Notes: generated from the sequence alone by a model not told the origin. A DNA stretch of 64,000 nt from Bostrychus sinensis (GCA_020698575.1 CM036247.1:29798431-29862430); one strand, 5' to 3'. Positions 48,576 through 60,879 are shown, counted from the first letter of the stretch. Numbers and translations are program-made.

Positions 48576-48790
48576 CTTTGTCTATCTGATGATGGTAGGT
48601 GTTTTCTGAAATGCAGCTGAGCACATCTGAAGCTGCAATAATTATCTTTAAATTAGGGAGGTTCATGTACCAGAAAAGGTGGGTAAGTGAGATGTGCTTT
48701 TAACCAGTAACAGCAAACTTGAAAAGCAAAAAAAAAAAATTCTGGGTGTGCTTCTCACATTTATCTTAACACAGCAGCTTTTATTTAGCG
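48576..48790 (-). promoter_or_regulatory. Candidate promoter and 5' UTR exon of Siglec-like gene 1
   Basis: On the minus strand a TATA-like AAATAAAAGC (about 48788-48779) is followed by sequence ending at a donor CAAAG|GTAAGC (48576). The block is paralogous to 51108-51335 upstream of gene 2, so promoter and coding exons duplicated together. Confidence 0.4.
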
Positions 48791-48864
48791 GAAGTGAGCA
48801 GTGGAAAATGCTTACTTTACTATTGTTGAATTAGAAGTTGTTGTACACTACAATTTGTTTTTAC

Positions 48865-49075
48865 AGTGGGGCAAAAAAGTATTTAGTCAGCCACCAATTG
48901 TGCAAGTTCTCCCACTTAAAAAGATGAGAGAGGCCTGTAATTTTCATCATAGGTAAACCTCAACTATGAGAGACAAAATGAGAAAAAAAAAAAATCCAGA
49001 AAATCACATTGTCTGATTTTTTAAAAAATTATTTGCAAATTATGGTGGAAAATAAGTATTTCAAGATGTTACAGA
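48865..49075. mobile_element. Solo end of a Tc1-like transposon
   Basis: This begins TACAGTGGGGCAAAAAAGTA and runs through the familiar terminal repeat of a common fish Tc1-like family to AATAAGTATTTC. No transposase or second end is present. Confidence 0.7.
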
Positions 49076-49112
49076 GTCTTTATTCAGAGAGAATGTTAAA
49101 AGTTCCACTCAC

Positions 49113-49924
49113 ATGTGACATTAGCTGTTAGCTGGGCACTAACAACATACAGAGGTTTCCCATCTATTCCTCTGTAGACTGCAGAGCATGTTATGGTCGT
49201 CTCATGGTGAATTTGAGAAGCAGTGAAGCTCAGAGTAGACATTCTGACATCTTGCCCTGAGGTCTCCTGAGTGTCCCCCAGGACAGGGGTCAATGTAAGA
49301 TTTGGGGGGAGAGTTGGACACAGGACAGGAGCAGAGCACTGCACAGTCACTGACTCCCCCTCCCTGACATTCAGAGTGGGCGGAGTCAGTGTCAGTGTGG
49401 GAGGGGCATCTGGAAGACAATCACACAACATCACTAAATAAACACAACATGAACAAAAAATGGTTAGTTTGTAGATTGAGTAAATACTGACCTTTAACTA
49501 AAATATAAACACTGGAGTCTTTAAAATTATATTTCAGTTCATTATTACACTGCAGTCTGAAGAAATAGCTTCCAGTCTCTTGACAAGTCATGTCATAAAA
49601 GGTTGTGTTGCAGCTTTTCTGGGTTAAAGTTCCTGTTTGTTTTGTATTTTTTTTCTCCTCGTCTCTGCTGTTTTTCCACATTCCTTTACATTCACTGTTC
49701 AAGTTCTTATCATGATCAGTGGGTATTTGAAAAGAGCAGGGTATTGTCACACAGGATCCAGACAGAACCTCAAACTTTTGTTTTGGCAGAGAGACACTAA
49801 ACCCATTTGTGCACTGGCCACCTACAAACACAAGACAATCATAAAGTAACAATACTTCTTGCATTTTTTTTTCTCTCAGATGTTAATACTCACTGTGCAG
49901 CAGGAAGCCCACAAGGAAGAACAT
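49113..49924 (-). CDS. Siglec-like Ig receptor, gene 2 (signal, V-set and C2 exons only)
   Basis: Exons on the minus strand are: signal 49924-49894 (MFFLVGFLLHS), V-set 49821-49492 and C2 49409-49113. The V-set has GSCVTIPC and SYFFRLQC, keeping the sialic-acid-type arginine; the C2 domain reads CSAPVLC and TITCSAVY with no frameshift. An ATG 16 bp further upstream is out of frame with the V exon, so the start at 49924 is preferred although the signal is short. Each exon resembles the matching exon of gene 1. No TM or tail exon follows before gene 1. The C2 exon ends in the same phase as that of gene 1, so it could splice to the gene 1 Ig exon at 44881 and use its TM and tail. Otherwise it is a truncated duplicate. 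Confidence 0.7.
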
Positions 49925-51107
49925 GTAGAACAACGCACATCTATTTTTATGAAAATATATGAAAAATAAAATTCAAAACATTATCCAGACACTCCAAACA
50001 AGATCACGATACACATTTCCTAACCCTAAAAACAACAACAACCAAAAAGAACCAACATAAAAAAAATAAAAAAAATTCTGGGCCAGAGCATGACATATAA
50101 TACGTAATACTTGTATGGGCTCTATAATAAAAGCTTTTTTAAATATACACTGTTTCTCCAACATTTACACCAGAGCAACCAGATAGTTCTTGTGTCAGCA
50201 TAAGAACAATGAAAGTGTAAAGGTTTTCTGTGATACGCAATCATTTCTACTCATCAGCAAGTTCTTTCTTTTATATCCATCCTCATAATGTGTTTTGGTT
50301 GGTTACACTCTTCTTCAAAAGTTTATTTAAGATTGGGAATTAATGGACAGTATATGCATATAGCCTATAGCGCGCATTTATATACTCTACCCCTCTAATA
50401 ATGTCATATATTATATTTATTGTATTGTATTATGTAATATGATAAACAATAATACATACAAGATAATACCACTGATATTTAAATACAAAGTTAAAGTTTG
50501 TTTGCAATGTGTTATTATATTAAATGTTTTGATATGTTTGTTGTTTAAAGTGGGTAAATAAAAATTTTTTAAGAAAAACAGGGACATAACATAATTTCTC
50601 TAAACTCAACTGTTTATTTTTGTTTCCCAATTAAAAAAAAATAATAATAAAAAATTGAGAATTCAGTAAAAAAAATAGTCTCAGCAATGAAAGTTGTGAA
50701 AACTATATATATCTGTCTGCACTTTCCCTACATTATTGCAATGAATGATTCATATTGCTTTAAAAAAGTACACACATTCTCAGAAAGTAAATTATACTTT
50801 TATAGAAATATGACATATGGATAGATCAGTTTAGGATAAGTGTATGAATTGTTTCAAACCACTCCACCTCTAGAACTAAAACTATGACACCTAAAGGTTA
50901 ATCATTAAAATAATTAGCAGTGGAATATACAGTACTAGGCTACTGGCAGACAGCAGATTGTTACATAATTCATCATATTTTCGACACATTGCTGTCTAAG
51001 TGAACAGTCACATTTGCACTCGTCACCACCTCAGCTAAACCTCACAGCTACTTTAATATCATTTTGCTGTAAATTATTGATATTTTTCCTAATAGTATTC
51101 TACTTAC
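49925..51107. other. Intron-like AT-rich DNA upstream of Siglec-like gene 2
   Basis: No gene is seen. It lies between the coding start and the candidate noncoding exon. Confidence 0.45.
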
Positions 51108-51335
51108 ATTTTCCAGTGTCTGAAGTCTGTGCAGGTCGATGAGACTGAAATGAAGTAGGGAACTTTAAAAGCTCTGATAATTATCTTTACATTAGGGAAG
51201 TACAGTGTACCAGAAAGGGTGTAAGTGAGATGTACTGTAAAGCAGAAATAACAGTAAACGCGAAAGGAAAAAAAAAAAAAAATTCAGGGTGTGCCTCTCA
51301 CATTTCTCTTGACAACACAGCAGCTTTTATTTTGC
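51108..51335 (-). promoter_or_regulatory. Candidate promoter and 5' UTR exon of Siglec-like gene 2
   Basis: An AAATAAAAG TATA-like element (about 51333-51324) and an exon ending AAAAT|GTAAGTAG at 51108 are seen on the minus strand. It is paralogous to 48576-48790. Confidence 0.4.
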
Positions 51336-53373
51336 AGAAGTGATCGGTGCAAAATGCCTACTTTAGTGCCTTTATCAACTTTTAATTGTTGCACAGTGTA
51401 AACCAACACAGTAAACATAGAAAACATTAAGCTGGAGCGGCTCATGTGTTTGAGAATGTAGATTTCTGTTGTGCAGTGGTCTCCAGAATGCGAGTAGATA
51501 ATTATTACACTGTACCCAAAACTGAAATCTCACTAATCCAGTCTAATTTGAAATCCTCCTTATGGTCAGACAAAAGTTGTCACTACATTTGTAACGGCAC
51601 GATGAAACATTTTTAAATGTCAATAACATAAAGCAGCACCAAAGCAAATCATTCATCCACATATCTCAAGTGAAGCATGTAGCAGTGCAGAAAGAGATGT
51701 GTGAATATGCAGAGTTACCACAGGAAAGTCCTCAACAGTAGTGATAACTCCTCAGTTAGGGCACTTTCACACAGGACATGGGCCCGTCCAATCACAGAGC
51801 TAAAAGAAACTGGCCATGTTCACAACCGCACGCTCCACTCAAACTTCGTGTAGAGCTGTGTCCTATGTGAAAGAGTCTTTATGTTCTCTGACATCAGCTC
51901 CACGCCACTGCAGACTTCTACACTTGGCCTTCAGGCTCCAGTCAACACTGATCAACCAGTTAGATGTTGTTTTTCTATTTTTTGTTTCTCCAAGAGAATG
52001 GAGCATTTTGCAAAACTTCAAAATGACACTAATTACTCAATAAATCAAATTCAAAATCAAAGGTGTGGAAACACTCTAGACTATTGTAAAATATACACTT
52101 CATCCTCTAAATGTGGTACAATCATCACATTGATAAATCTGTTCATCACCAACATGACACTAGTGATGGGAATTGATAAGATTTTATCACTGTCAATGTC
52201 AACACCATTAATATCTGGTGAATCTTTGAATTAAAAGTAAATAGATTTGTGGCCATACTGCTGTTATTAATTATTATTAAGTTATGAAGCAGAAATAAAA
52301 TATAGATCTGGTACTTATTTGTATTTTCATGCATGTCTAAGCCTATTTGAAGCCGGGTTCACTAAATGTAAGTAAAGTGTACAGATTCAGCTGTCAAATA
52401 ATTGGAAAATGTATGCTTTTAGTTGAAAAGAAGTGTAGCTTTAATGTTGCTTTAAGAGCAACAAGAGCAGCTTTGCACCTGTCTGTGAAAATAAACTGCT
52501 CATTATAAATAATCAACAAAACAGTCGTCTGTGTTACTGTGACAATTCAAAGCAGGGAGGGGCCACATCACCTTCAGACAGGTGAGGACAGTATTCTAGT
52601 CTTCTAGTGGTCTCTTGCTTTCTATCACTCACTCAGTTATGTACTGTGCATAAACCCTGCCTGTCACTATACGTGCACATTTAGCTCTTCTGTCTTCAGC
52701 TGTGGCGTGTGACGCGAGCGCACCTGGCTCCGTGCCTCACCATCTCTGTGCTGCCGCTTCTCTCGTCCTGTGAGCAAGTGTGCGTTAATTAGAGAGGGCA
52801 GAACGACACGCACTGAGTGCAGCGTGCTTTGTAGGCTACTTATAGAAGACGACTTTTTGCAGCAAAGTGAAAGTAAGTTAGAGGCGCTGCTCGAGGGCGG
52901 GGCAGGCCTCGGAGCAAGTCCTGCAGTTCACACAAACACAACTGCTCAAAGTGGCATCGAGAAGATGGATCATTATTGGTGGAAGCAGACAATTCTGATG
53001 GATTGAAACAATTAGAACTGGTTCTCGGGGAGAACCGGGTTTCAATGCCTGTCTCTACATGCACTGAGAAATCTACAACACATTTTACATTGGTACTTTT
53101 GAGGTGATACATCTATAGCCAAGTGTCAGGACACTGTTTTGAGAGTTCAAATTTGTAAAATGCTGCAAATACGCAAAAAATGTTTGAGGTTAGAACTGAG
53201 GTTCTGGATCTGAACCTGGTTCAGTCTGGGAACACAGAGTCTCTAAAACAAGACCCAGTCCAGGACATTCAGGTGTTTGTTATTGACTGTCCTGAGTCTC
53301 ATCAGGTTTGCCCACTCTCTGGGAGTGAACCACTGTATATAAACCTCTACTCACACAGCAGGTTTCACTAGAA
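51336..53373. other. Intergenic DNA, no gene seen
   Basis: A 110-bp MITE-like inverted pair (CTTTCACACAGGAC at 51764-51777 and its near-inverse at 51860-51873) is present. 52690-52920 is comparatively CpG-rich. No coding domain was recognised. Confidence 0.4.
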
Positions 53374-54077
53374 ATGACTGAGCCCTTTGGAGAAATGGTG
53401 AAACACCTTCTAAAAGCCAGAAAAAATCTCAAACAAATAACAGATTGTTTTGACCTCACACAGATAATTAAAGGCCCAACAAGAGTGACACAGACCACCA
53501 GAACTCAGATTGATTTGATACTTAGTAACAGGCCACAAAGAATCACAAAATCCCTCAATATGATGGCAGGGCTATCTGACTACAATCTAGTACTTCTGGT
53601 CAGAAAATTAGCAAAAAGGAGATTTAATATCTCAACTGTCAAAGAGCAGGAATCATTTAAAATACCTAATAAGGATCAAGAACACTTCAAAAACACATGG
53701 AAAAACTTTAATTGGGGTTCTTTGATAACTGGAAAAGATCTAAACGAGGGAACCAAGACACTTACAAGCAAACTACAGTATTATCAAAGAATTTTCCTGT
53801 AGGTTCACACAAGGACGCGGGAAGTCAATTTCACATGGGGGTGCTGCCGTCGGGGTGGGGTGGGGGGGTGGTGGGGGTCCGTGTACCTGCTGGCCTTTTG
53901 TTTTCACGTTTCCCAATAAGAAAACAAAAAACGGAATCAAGCCCTTATCCAATAACTATTTTATTTTTTCTGACTTGTTTGACCTCAAAGTGTGCTTCGG
54001 GAAAACACATCCTTGCTCATCGTCTGGACCCAGGGAGCATAGCTTTGTGCGCGGCTGTTTCAGGGCAGTGCTCGGGC

Positions 54078-54362
54078 AGTGTGCTCCTGTCACAGCTGCA
54101 GACAGGTGAGGGGCGGGGCTCCTGTCACAGCTACAGACAGGTGAGGGGCGGGGCTCCTGTCACAGCTGCAGACAGGTGAGGGGCAGGGCTCCTGTCACAG
54201 CTGCAGACAGGTGAGGGGCGGGGCTCCTGTCACAGCTACAGACAGGTGAGGGGCGGGGCTCCTGTCACAGCTGCAGACAGGTGAGGGGCGGGGCTCCTGT
54301 CACAGCTGCAGACAGGTGAGGGGCAGGGCTCCTGTCACAGCTGCAGACAGGTGAGGGCCGGG
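54078..54362 (+). repeat. 34-bp minisatellite
   Basis: About eight units contain CTCCTGTCACAGCTGCAGAC followed by AGGTGAGGGGCGGGG, with small variants (ctgcag or ctacag). A related single unit recurs near 55312-55341. Confidence 0.92.
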
Positions 54363-54596
54363 GCGTGTGCCTCAGTGATCAGATCCACTGCTACTGTCCT
54401 GTCTGCCTTTTAGACTGTGAAGCATTTAGCCAGATGCACACTTTGCTCCTTCAAACCTTTCACATGGGCTCGTTTTGGATTTGTTCTTATGAGCGAGTAG
54501 TGGCCACGCAGTTGTTGCGTGCGGTGCGCCACAGCCCACAGATCCCTCTGCACAGTGCGCCAGTGTTACCTCGGCATCCACGAAGGCTGCGCGTAA

Positions 54597-55241
54597 AGCT
54601 GGGGACACACTACACGATTTTTTTGCCCGATTTTATAACGATTCACAGTTGCAGCGAGTCTTTACCAGTCAACAACAGTTGCAGGGAATCGTAATCACCA
54701 GTCGGCCCTGAAATCCGTTAGTGTGTGATTTTCAAAAACTCGAATCGACAAGTGTGTGCGCCGCAAAAACCTGGCCTGACGTCAGTCGCAAGCAATCAAA
54801 CATGTTTGAATTTTAAAGCCGACTCTGGACGCACGGCTGTTTACATATCCATCTGGGAATTCATGGTGTCCAGCGGCCAATGAAAAACAGTGGATGGGAC
54901 ACAGGAAATAGCGTCAGGATGCAGACAAAGAAACAGGAAGTGGCGGGAAAATATAAGCGGAAATTTGAAGAAGAAAAAAACATAAACAATCATGGCAAAC
55001 ACTGAAGAAAGTTGAGCGCTACCCAAGTGAAACTAGATACATAGCCGTTTTTTCTTTCCCTTTTTCAAACAGATAGCTACGCACACAACGGCAACAGCGA
55101 CCCAGGGAGCGTCCATGTTTGTTTACCATTTAGTTCTCGCGAGTTCCCCGCCAGAGTTTAGTCAGTCAGTCGGTTAGTGTGTGCTCCTAGTCTTTTCAGA
55201 ATCTGTAACGACTGAGAAAATCGTGTAGTGTGTCCCCAGCT
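54597..55241. mobile_element. PIF/Harbinger-like MITE
   Basis: The inverted ends AGCTGGGGACACACTACACG are perfect at both sides and are flanked by the 3-bp duplication TAA (54594-54596 and 55242-55244), as for Harbinger elements. At 645 bp and without a coding frame it is non-autonomous. Confidence 0.8.
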
Positions 55242-56192
55242 TAAGAGAAATCATCTTTCGTTTGCATTAAATCTGCTGTGTGTCCTGGCGCTCACCGCTT
55301 TTAAGGACAGTACTCCCATCACAGCTGCAGACAGGTGAGGGTCATGCGTTGCTCCACTGACTACTGTCCTGTCTACTCTCAGACGGGACTATTGCTATAG
55401 CAACTTGCACGCTTTTCACACAGTATCCTTTCATGTGGGCTAGTCTTGGGACTTGTTTTTGAGTATGACCATAGTGCAATGTGATCTCTCTGAGTCGCCA
55501 CTATGTCCCCATATATTTCTATTGCTGATGTGACATATGAGGCGCGCCATTTAGGATCAGAAAGTGATTCAAATGAGAGACGCAAAAAGTAAAAAATGCA
55601 TTGAGATGGCAGCAAAATGGCGCTAAATCTGGCGTGCTATTTACACGCACTGTCGTGCTTTTCCGTTGTGCTAAAAAGCAAAGCGAAAAAAAAAGATGTA
55701 AACTGTATACTGTTAACTGTTACAAACTCCTGTATGTCAGCCGCGCCTGGCGCCCTGGAAGAGCGGACGATCCAGCCCATTATCTTCTGAGACGAAGCCA
55801 GAGAACATTAAAACGCTTCAATAGCTCAGCAACAACACGGCTTTAAACAGTGTTGGTAAATTACAATATTTATAACTAATGAAGAGAACGCAATTCATCT
55901 GAAAATGTATAATAAAATATAATTTATTTTTGTAAACCTTTTGGAGTTGCAGTTACAACGTCCCCAACAGTTGGGGGTGCTGGAGTCAAATTTGGGGGTG
56001 CTGCAGCCCCCCCAGCACCCCCCCTTCCCGCGTCCATGGGTTCACACAGAGGAAAAAAAGTAGTCTTCCGTGGATTAATGCAGATATATTGAAAAAAAAT
56101 GAAAGAATGAGACCTTGCATTGAAAAAGGCTATTAAAACAAAATTGTCTCACGATAAATTTCATTTTACCATGTTAAGGAACTCAGTAACAA

Positions 56193-56881
56193 CTAGAGCC
56201 CGACCGATATGGATTTTTTGAGGCCGATGCCGATACCAATATTAGGCAACAAAAATATACCGATATCCGCCACATCGGCCGATACAGTTATACATTAGGA
56301 AAAAGTATTTTGAAGCATTTTTCTTTCTGGTCTTGTTTACATGAATATGGCGTGTACACCCCAGGCCACTTTATATATATAATAAACATCTTTTTAAAAT
56401 GTTGTAGAAAGCTGCTTATTGTTCTTTATGCTGACTGTTATGTAGGCTGTAGTGGGCATTGGTATAAGGGGTATTATTATGTATTATATTTATTTATTTT
56501 ATTTAGCTTTAACTAAATTTTACTTAAATTTCATTTAAACTTGCTCTGCAGGTACAGCATGTGAAGAACTACAAAATGCATTTTGAATTTTTGTTCTGAG
56601 GTTCATTGCAGAGAAATTAGCAAAATATTTTTATTGCATTTTTGAGCTTTTCAGGACATGGGAAGGTGATTTGGGCTGTTTCCTATGAACTGCAGAGTAA
56701 AAGCCCAACTGCTTGGAAACACTGATTGACAAATAGTAGATGGCCATCATTTGCATGTAAACAGGTTTTATTCCAGTGTTCCAGCACACGGTAAAAATAG
56801 TACTAAATATATACCCGATAATTTTCAAATAGGCTATATCAGCCGATATTATCGGCCGGCCGATATATCGGTCGGGCTCTC
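56193..56881. mobile_element. hAT-type MITE (689 bp) inside the LINE
   Basis: The ends TAGAGCCCGACCGATAT and (reverse complement) GAGAGCCCGACCGATAT are flanked by the perfect 8-bp duplication GTAACAAC (56185-56192 and 56882-56889). Confidence 0.82.
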
Positions 56882-57224
56882 GTAACAACTATGTTAAGAA
56901 AATCTAGAGCTGACTTTTTTCTGACTATAATAAGTGAGGCAAGGGGCAACTCGAAGTTAGTATGGGATTAACTAAAAAAGTTAATTGGGCAAGAACCTAA
57001 TTCAAGAAAGCCGTCTGGACTAACAGTCAATGGAAAAAGTACTACGAATCCAGCTGAAGTAGCGACATCTTTTAATCAGTATTTTGTTGACTCTGTCGCA
57101 ACCATTGCCCAGAGCTTCCCACCTGTAAATGTAGAAATGTATAGAACTGTGTCTTTACATATGCTACTGAAGCAAACACTGAAGCCATTATTAGAAAAAA
57201 CTTAAACCGTCCAAAGCTCGAGAT

Positions 57225-58680
57225 ATGTATGGAATGGACACAACAATGCTCAAAAATGTCGGTCTATCATTGGTCAGTCCCATCACAAAAATCATCAATA
57301 AATCCATATGTCAAGGAGAGTTCCCAAACACATGGAAAACAGCTACAGTATCACCAATTTTCAAATCAGGAAACCCAAAAGACATCTCTAACTACAGACC
57401 CATTAGTATCTTACCTGTAATGTCTAAAGTACTTGAAAAGTGGATATGTGAACAAATAAAAGATCACATAAACAATAGCCCTTTTAATCTTCACCCGCTA
57501 CAATTTGGATTTCGACCCAACCACTCAACTGAATCAGCAAATTGCTTTTTCATTGAGAAAATTAAACTACTACTTGACAGCAATAATTTTGTTGGTACAG
57601 TCTTTCTCAACCCTAGAAAGGCATTTGGCACAGTAAATCACCAGACATTATTGGCAAAATTATCGTCTTTTAATTTTTCTGATAATGCACTAAAATGGAT
57701 AAAATCTTATCTTTCTCAGCAATTGCAAACTGTTCGAATTTCTAATAATCAGTCTGAACCTCTCCCTCTGGCGACAGGCCTGCCGCAAGGCGCCATATTA
57801 GCCCCTGTTCTATTTTGTTTGTATGTTAACGACCTGCCATTGGTGTGCCCAGATGTTAATATTCAGATGTATGCTGATGACACAGTTTTATATGTACATG
57901 GGTCTTCAAAAACTGAGGTAGTTGCCAAACTCACAAATGCAATGATCAAAGTTACAGCATGGTTAAATCAATATTGTTTAGAACTCAATCTGTCTAAAAC
58001 TGTAGGTATGTTTTTCACCAAATCTCACAAGGCAACTGAAGATGCAGATATAACAGTGTCAGGAGAAAAACTGCAAATTGTACAAGAATACAAATATCTC
58101 GGAATTCATCTCGACTCAAAACTAACTTTCTGATCACATGTAAAAAACACATGCAAAAAAGTTAAATATAACTTAGTTAATTTCCGGTTCATTAGAAATT
58201 CAATGTCTGTCCAAGCTGCTAAAACCTATATGTATTCAATGATCTTCTCTCACCTCACCTACTGTTTAACAAGCTGGTCCCAGACTAACTCCACCACCCT
58301 GAAACCATTACAGTCACTATACAAACAGACACTAAAAGTACTTGACAAGAAACCTAAGCATTTTCACCACTGTGCTATTTTATCAAAATATAATCTTCTA
58401 AGTTGGGAAAATCTTATTAAGTATGCAAATGCCTGCCAGATATACAAAATTTTACATGGAATGGCACCACCACCTCTTAGTGATTTCATCAGTATTAGAA
58501 CAACCACTCACAGAATCACTAGAGGAGTGTCCAGAGGTGACTGCATCATCCCACGTAGGAAAAGTGCCTTTAGTCAGTCTACCTTTTCCGCTAAGGCGTC
58601 TCCAGGAATGGAACACCATTCCAACAACAATTAGAGAAATCAATACATACAATGTTTTTCGATCTCAGTTAAAGCACTAG
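57225..58680 (+). pseudogene. LINE reverse transcriptase, inactivated
   Basis: In life-cycle terms this part copies the LINE RNA at the nick. Recognisable blocks are: SNYRPISILPVMSKVLEKW, LQFGFRPNHSTE, motif A region as VFLNPRKAFGTVNH, GLPQGAILAPVLF, and motif C as MYADDTVLYV. Motif A has Asn where the catalytic Asp belongs, and Gly in place of the Asp in KAFD. A TGA at 58131-58133 interrupts the frame, and near 58600 the C-terminal part (EWNTIPTTIREINTYNVFRSQLK) continues in another frame. The copy is dead. Confidence 0.85.
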
Positions 58681-59145
58681 TTCATTAGTAACCAGTCCTG
58701 TCAGCATTAAATCCCTGCTGCTGCCATCTTGTGTTTCAATTATGAAATTGTGTTTCCTTCTATGCTCTTTCTTGTAAACTTTGCATGTTTTATTACCTTG
58801 CTAACAATCTTATCATTTTATTTTACTGCAACTAACATATGCTTAACATTTTAACCACATTAACTGATTCTGATTTTATTAATGCTGCTTTAATGTTCTT
58901 ACTAAACTTCGTTCATTGCTGATTCTACTATTTCCCTTTTGTAATGGACTAACACTGTTTTACTACTGATCTTTGATACTGTTGTCTATTGTTGATAATG
59001 TCTTATCTTTTATACTTTAGGACGCCCATTGTACAACTGGTACAAGACTACAGATGAAAATTAGCCTATGGCTAACTCTGGAATGTTACAGGTTTCTGTT
59101 GTTAATATGCACTGTCCTGGTATAAATAAATAAATAAATAAGTAA

Positions 59146-59635
59146 ATGTAATAAAGCACCAGTATCAATATTCCATGTAATTACAGTCCTATAGCTTAGG
59201 CTTCACCTATACAAAAAATATTTCTGGATCCCTGAAACTCTCACATTATGCTCAGGACACCACAAATACAGAGCATAGACTCTATAGGGACGTATAGTGG
59301 CTACTGCTGCTGTTGTCCACCTCTGGAGTAGCCAACAGCGTCAGCCACTTAATACAGCACACAACACAACTGCCTGCCTAACTTAATTTTAAACAATATA
59401 AAAAGGTTTTTAATTTATCAAATTGCGTTTTGCGCACCTGTTGAAGTGGGTGTCCATTTATTCACTCAGCTGCTGCTGTGACTGTGCTCCGATTACGCAC
59501 CGTGACGTTCTCCCGGCAACACAGTACACTCTGCGCCACAATTCTCACACTAGCGTCTTTACGCGCGTGTGACATTGAACCATTCACACCAGTAGCCCCT
59601 ACAGCCGCACTGTATCTTCATTAGTTTTACTCACC
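59146..59635. other. Spacer leading into a GC-rich stretch
   Basis: No gene is seen. From about 59430 CpG dinucleotides become frequent. Confidence 0.4.
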
Positions 59636-59990
59636 ATGATGTTGTCCTGCTCACGTGAAGCCAAATCATACACGGTTTTGTCCCACGGTGTTCTTTCCAA
59701 GTTATCAAAAAGAAGGCTGTTGTCTGATCCACGGCGAAGTCCAGCGCGGTCCGCGTCTGTCCTTTCGTGCAAACTTCGTCGGTCCAAATGCGATCGTTTA
59801 AATCCACGAGCTACTGCACCAATCCAGCCTGCAATCCGAGGAAGTCCAAATTTACAGGCATTCTCGTTGTTTCCCAAGACCCAAGCAGTAGTTTGTGGAG
59901 CAGCACAAATAAACAGCTGCTGTAGAATTATGCGGGTATAATTTTCTGTTTTAAGAATGATTATAAATAAGCGTTCTCGTCAATAATCCC
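59636..59990 (-). other. Unrecognised exon-like open frame in a CpG-rich region
   Basis: On the minus strand a frame runs from about 59990 to the donor ATCATG|GTGAGT at 59635 without a stop. It includes CAAPQTTAWVLGNNENACKF and later LLFDNLERTPWDKTVYDLAS. An acceptor-like TTCTACAG lies within it near 59927. I do not recognise the protein. The plus strand is also open over the same stretch, which weakens the case. If real, it is an internal or first exon of a minus-strand gene whose remaining exons I did not find. Confidence 0.22.
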
Positions 59991-60879
59991 GCTCGTCAAT
60001 CGCTGTAAATAATGTGACAACAGGCTCGTTCGAGATGAGCTAGACCTGCGCAATTTCGATCAGTGTCGGTCTGTGCGCAGTGCACGCCGGTTAGATTTGT
60101 GTCTGACTTGTTCCCGACTTGCTCTGATGTCATGAGTGCTACGGTCACCAAAAGCTCGTGAGATCCAAACAAGACCAGCGCCTGAGGCCCCGCAATTCAT
60201 CAGGAGCAACTGCGGAGGCTGCTTGGCTCAGTGCATGATCGGAAAATGCACACCTGTCAGCGGTGAATGGACAGGTGATTGGATCTGAGTTTAGTGCTGA
60301 TCAGAAACGTAACGCACCAACACAAACTGTCCTCCTCTCCTCCTCCCCGGCCTCTTTTTTTTTTTTTAAAATACAGAATAAAGTTACAGTTTTGACATGG
60401 ATAAACTTTATGCCCGACTGCTCAGTGTGAAGTAGAATATTAAAAAGATTGTGCATTATAATGTGTAAACTTAGACATAAAAGCTAAGAACCGCTGCTGA
60501 ATGTGCCTCATGTTGTGAGCTCCCGAGGAGCGCCTCATTAACGCACAGACTGTGGTCAAGCACGGGACAGAAAAGTTCTTACAAATCAGTTTAATGCATT
60601 TATTTTCAAAATCACATCCAACACACGCGAGAAGTGGATTTTGGGCGTGATGGTGCGTGATCTGAGCCACAAACTGTCCGACTTCATTACAGGCGTGTTT
60701 CCCCTTCTCCTGTTGCTGCCGTGCACTCTCGTTCACAATCCAGGCGAGGCGCAGTTCATCTCCAATGAGCCTAATAGCAACTAAGGAGGCGTGGCTTGCT
60801 TTTGCGTCTGGGAGGAAATGGCAATGGCAATGCCACTGTAAGGACAGATGCATTTAAAAATCAAACAAAAGTAGAACAA
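59991..60879. other. CpG-rich DNA, function unclear
   Basis: A minus-strand open frame (60853-60440) encodes 137 residues rich in H, C and R without a known domain. It may be chance in GC-rich sequence, or a repeat. Confidence 0.3.

Larger units (their letters stand above)
53810..56038. mobile_element. hAT-type non-autonomous transposon (2.2 kb) inside the LINE
   Basis: The ends CAAGGACGCGGGAAG and (reverse complement) CATGGACGCGGGAAG are flanked by the perfect 8-bp duplication GGTTCACA (53802-53809 and 56039-56046). The interior holds a 34-bp minisatellite and a Harbinger-like MITE. No transposase was recognised. Confidence 0.8.
53374..59145 (+). mobile_element. CR1/L2/Rex1-type LINE, 5'-truncated and interrupted
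   Basis: Three pieces are collinear: 53374-53809 (end of the endonuclease domain, QIDLILSNRP and GLSDYN), 56039-56192 with 56882-57224 (linker), and 57225-58680 (reverse transcriptase to C-terminus), followed by a 3' UTR ending in a TAAATAAATAAATAAATAAG tail near 59145. Two hAT insertions with exact 8-bp duplications separate the pieces. The clade is assigned from memory of RT and tail style, so it is approximate. Confidence 0.75.

Noticed and set aside
60440..60853. 137-residue minus-strand protein
   Set aside because: No domain, splice context or homology is recognised; the region is GC-rich, where chance frames are common.
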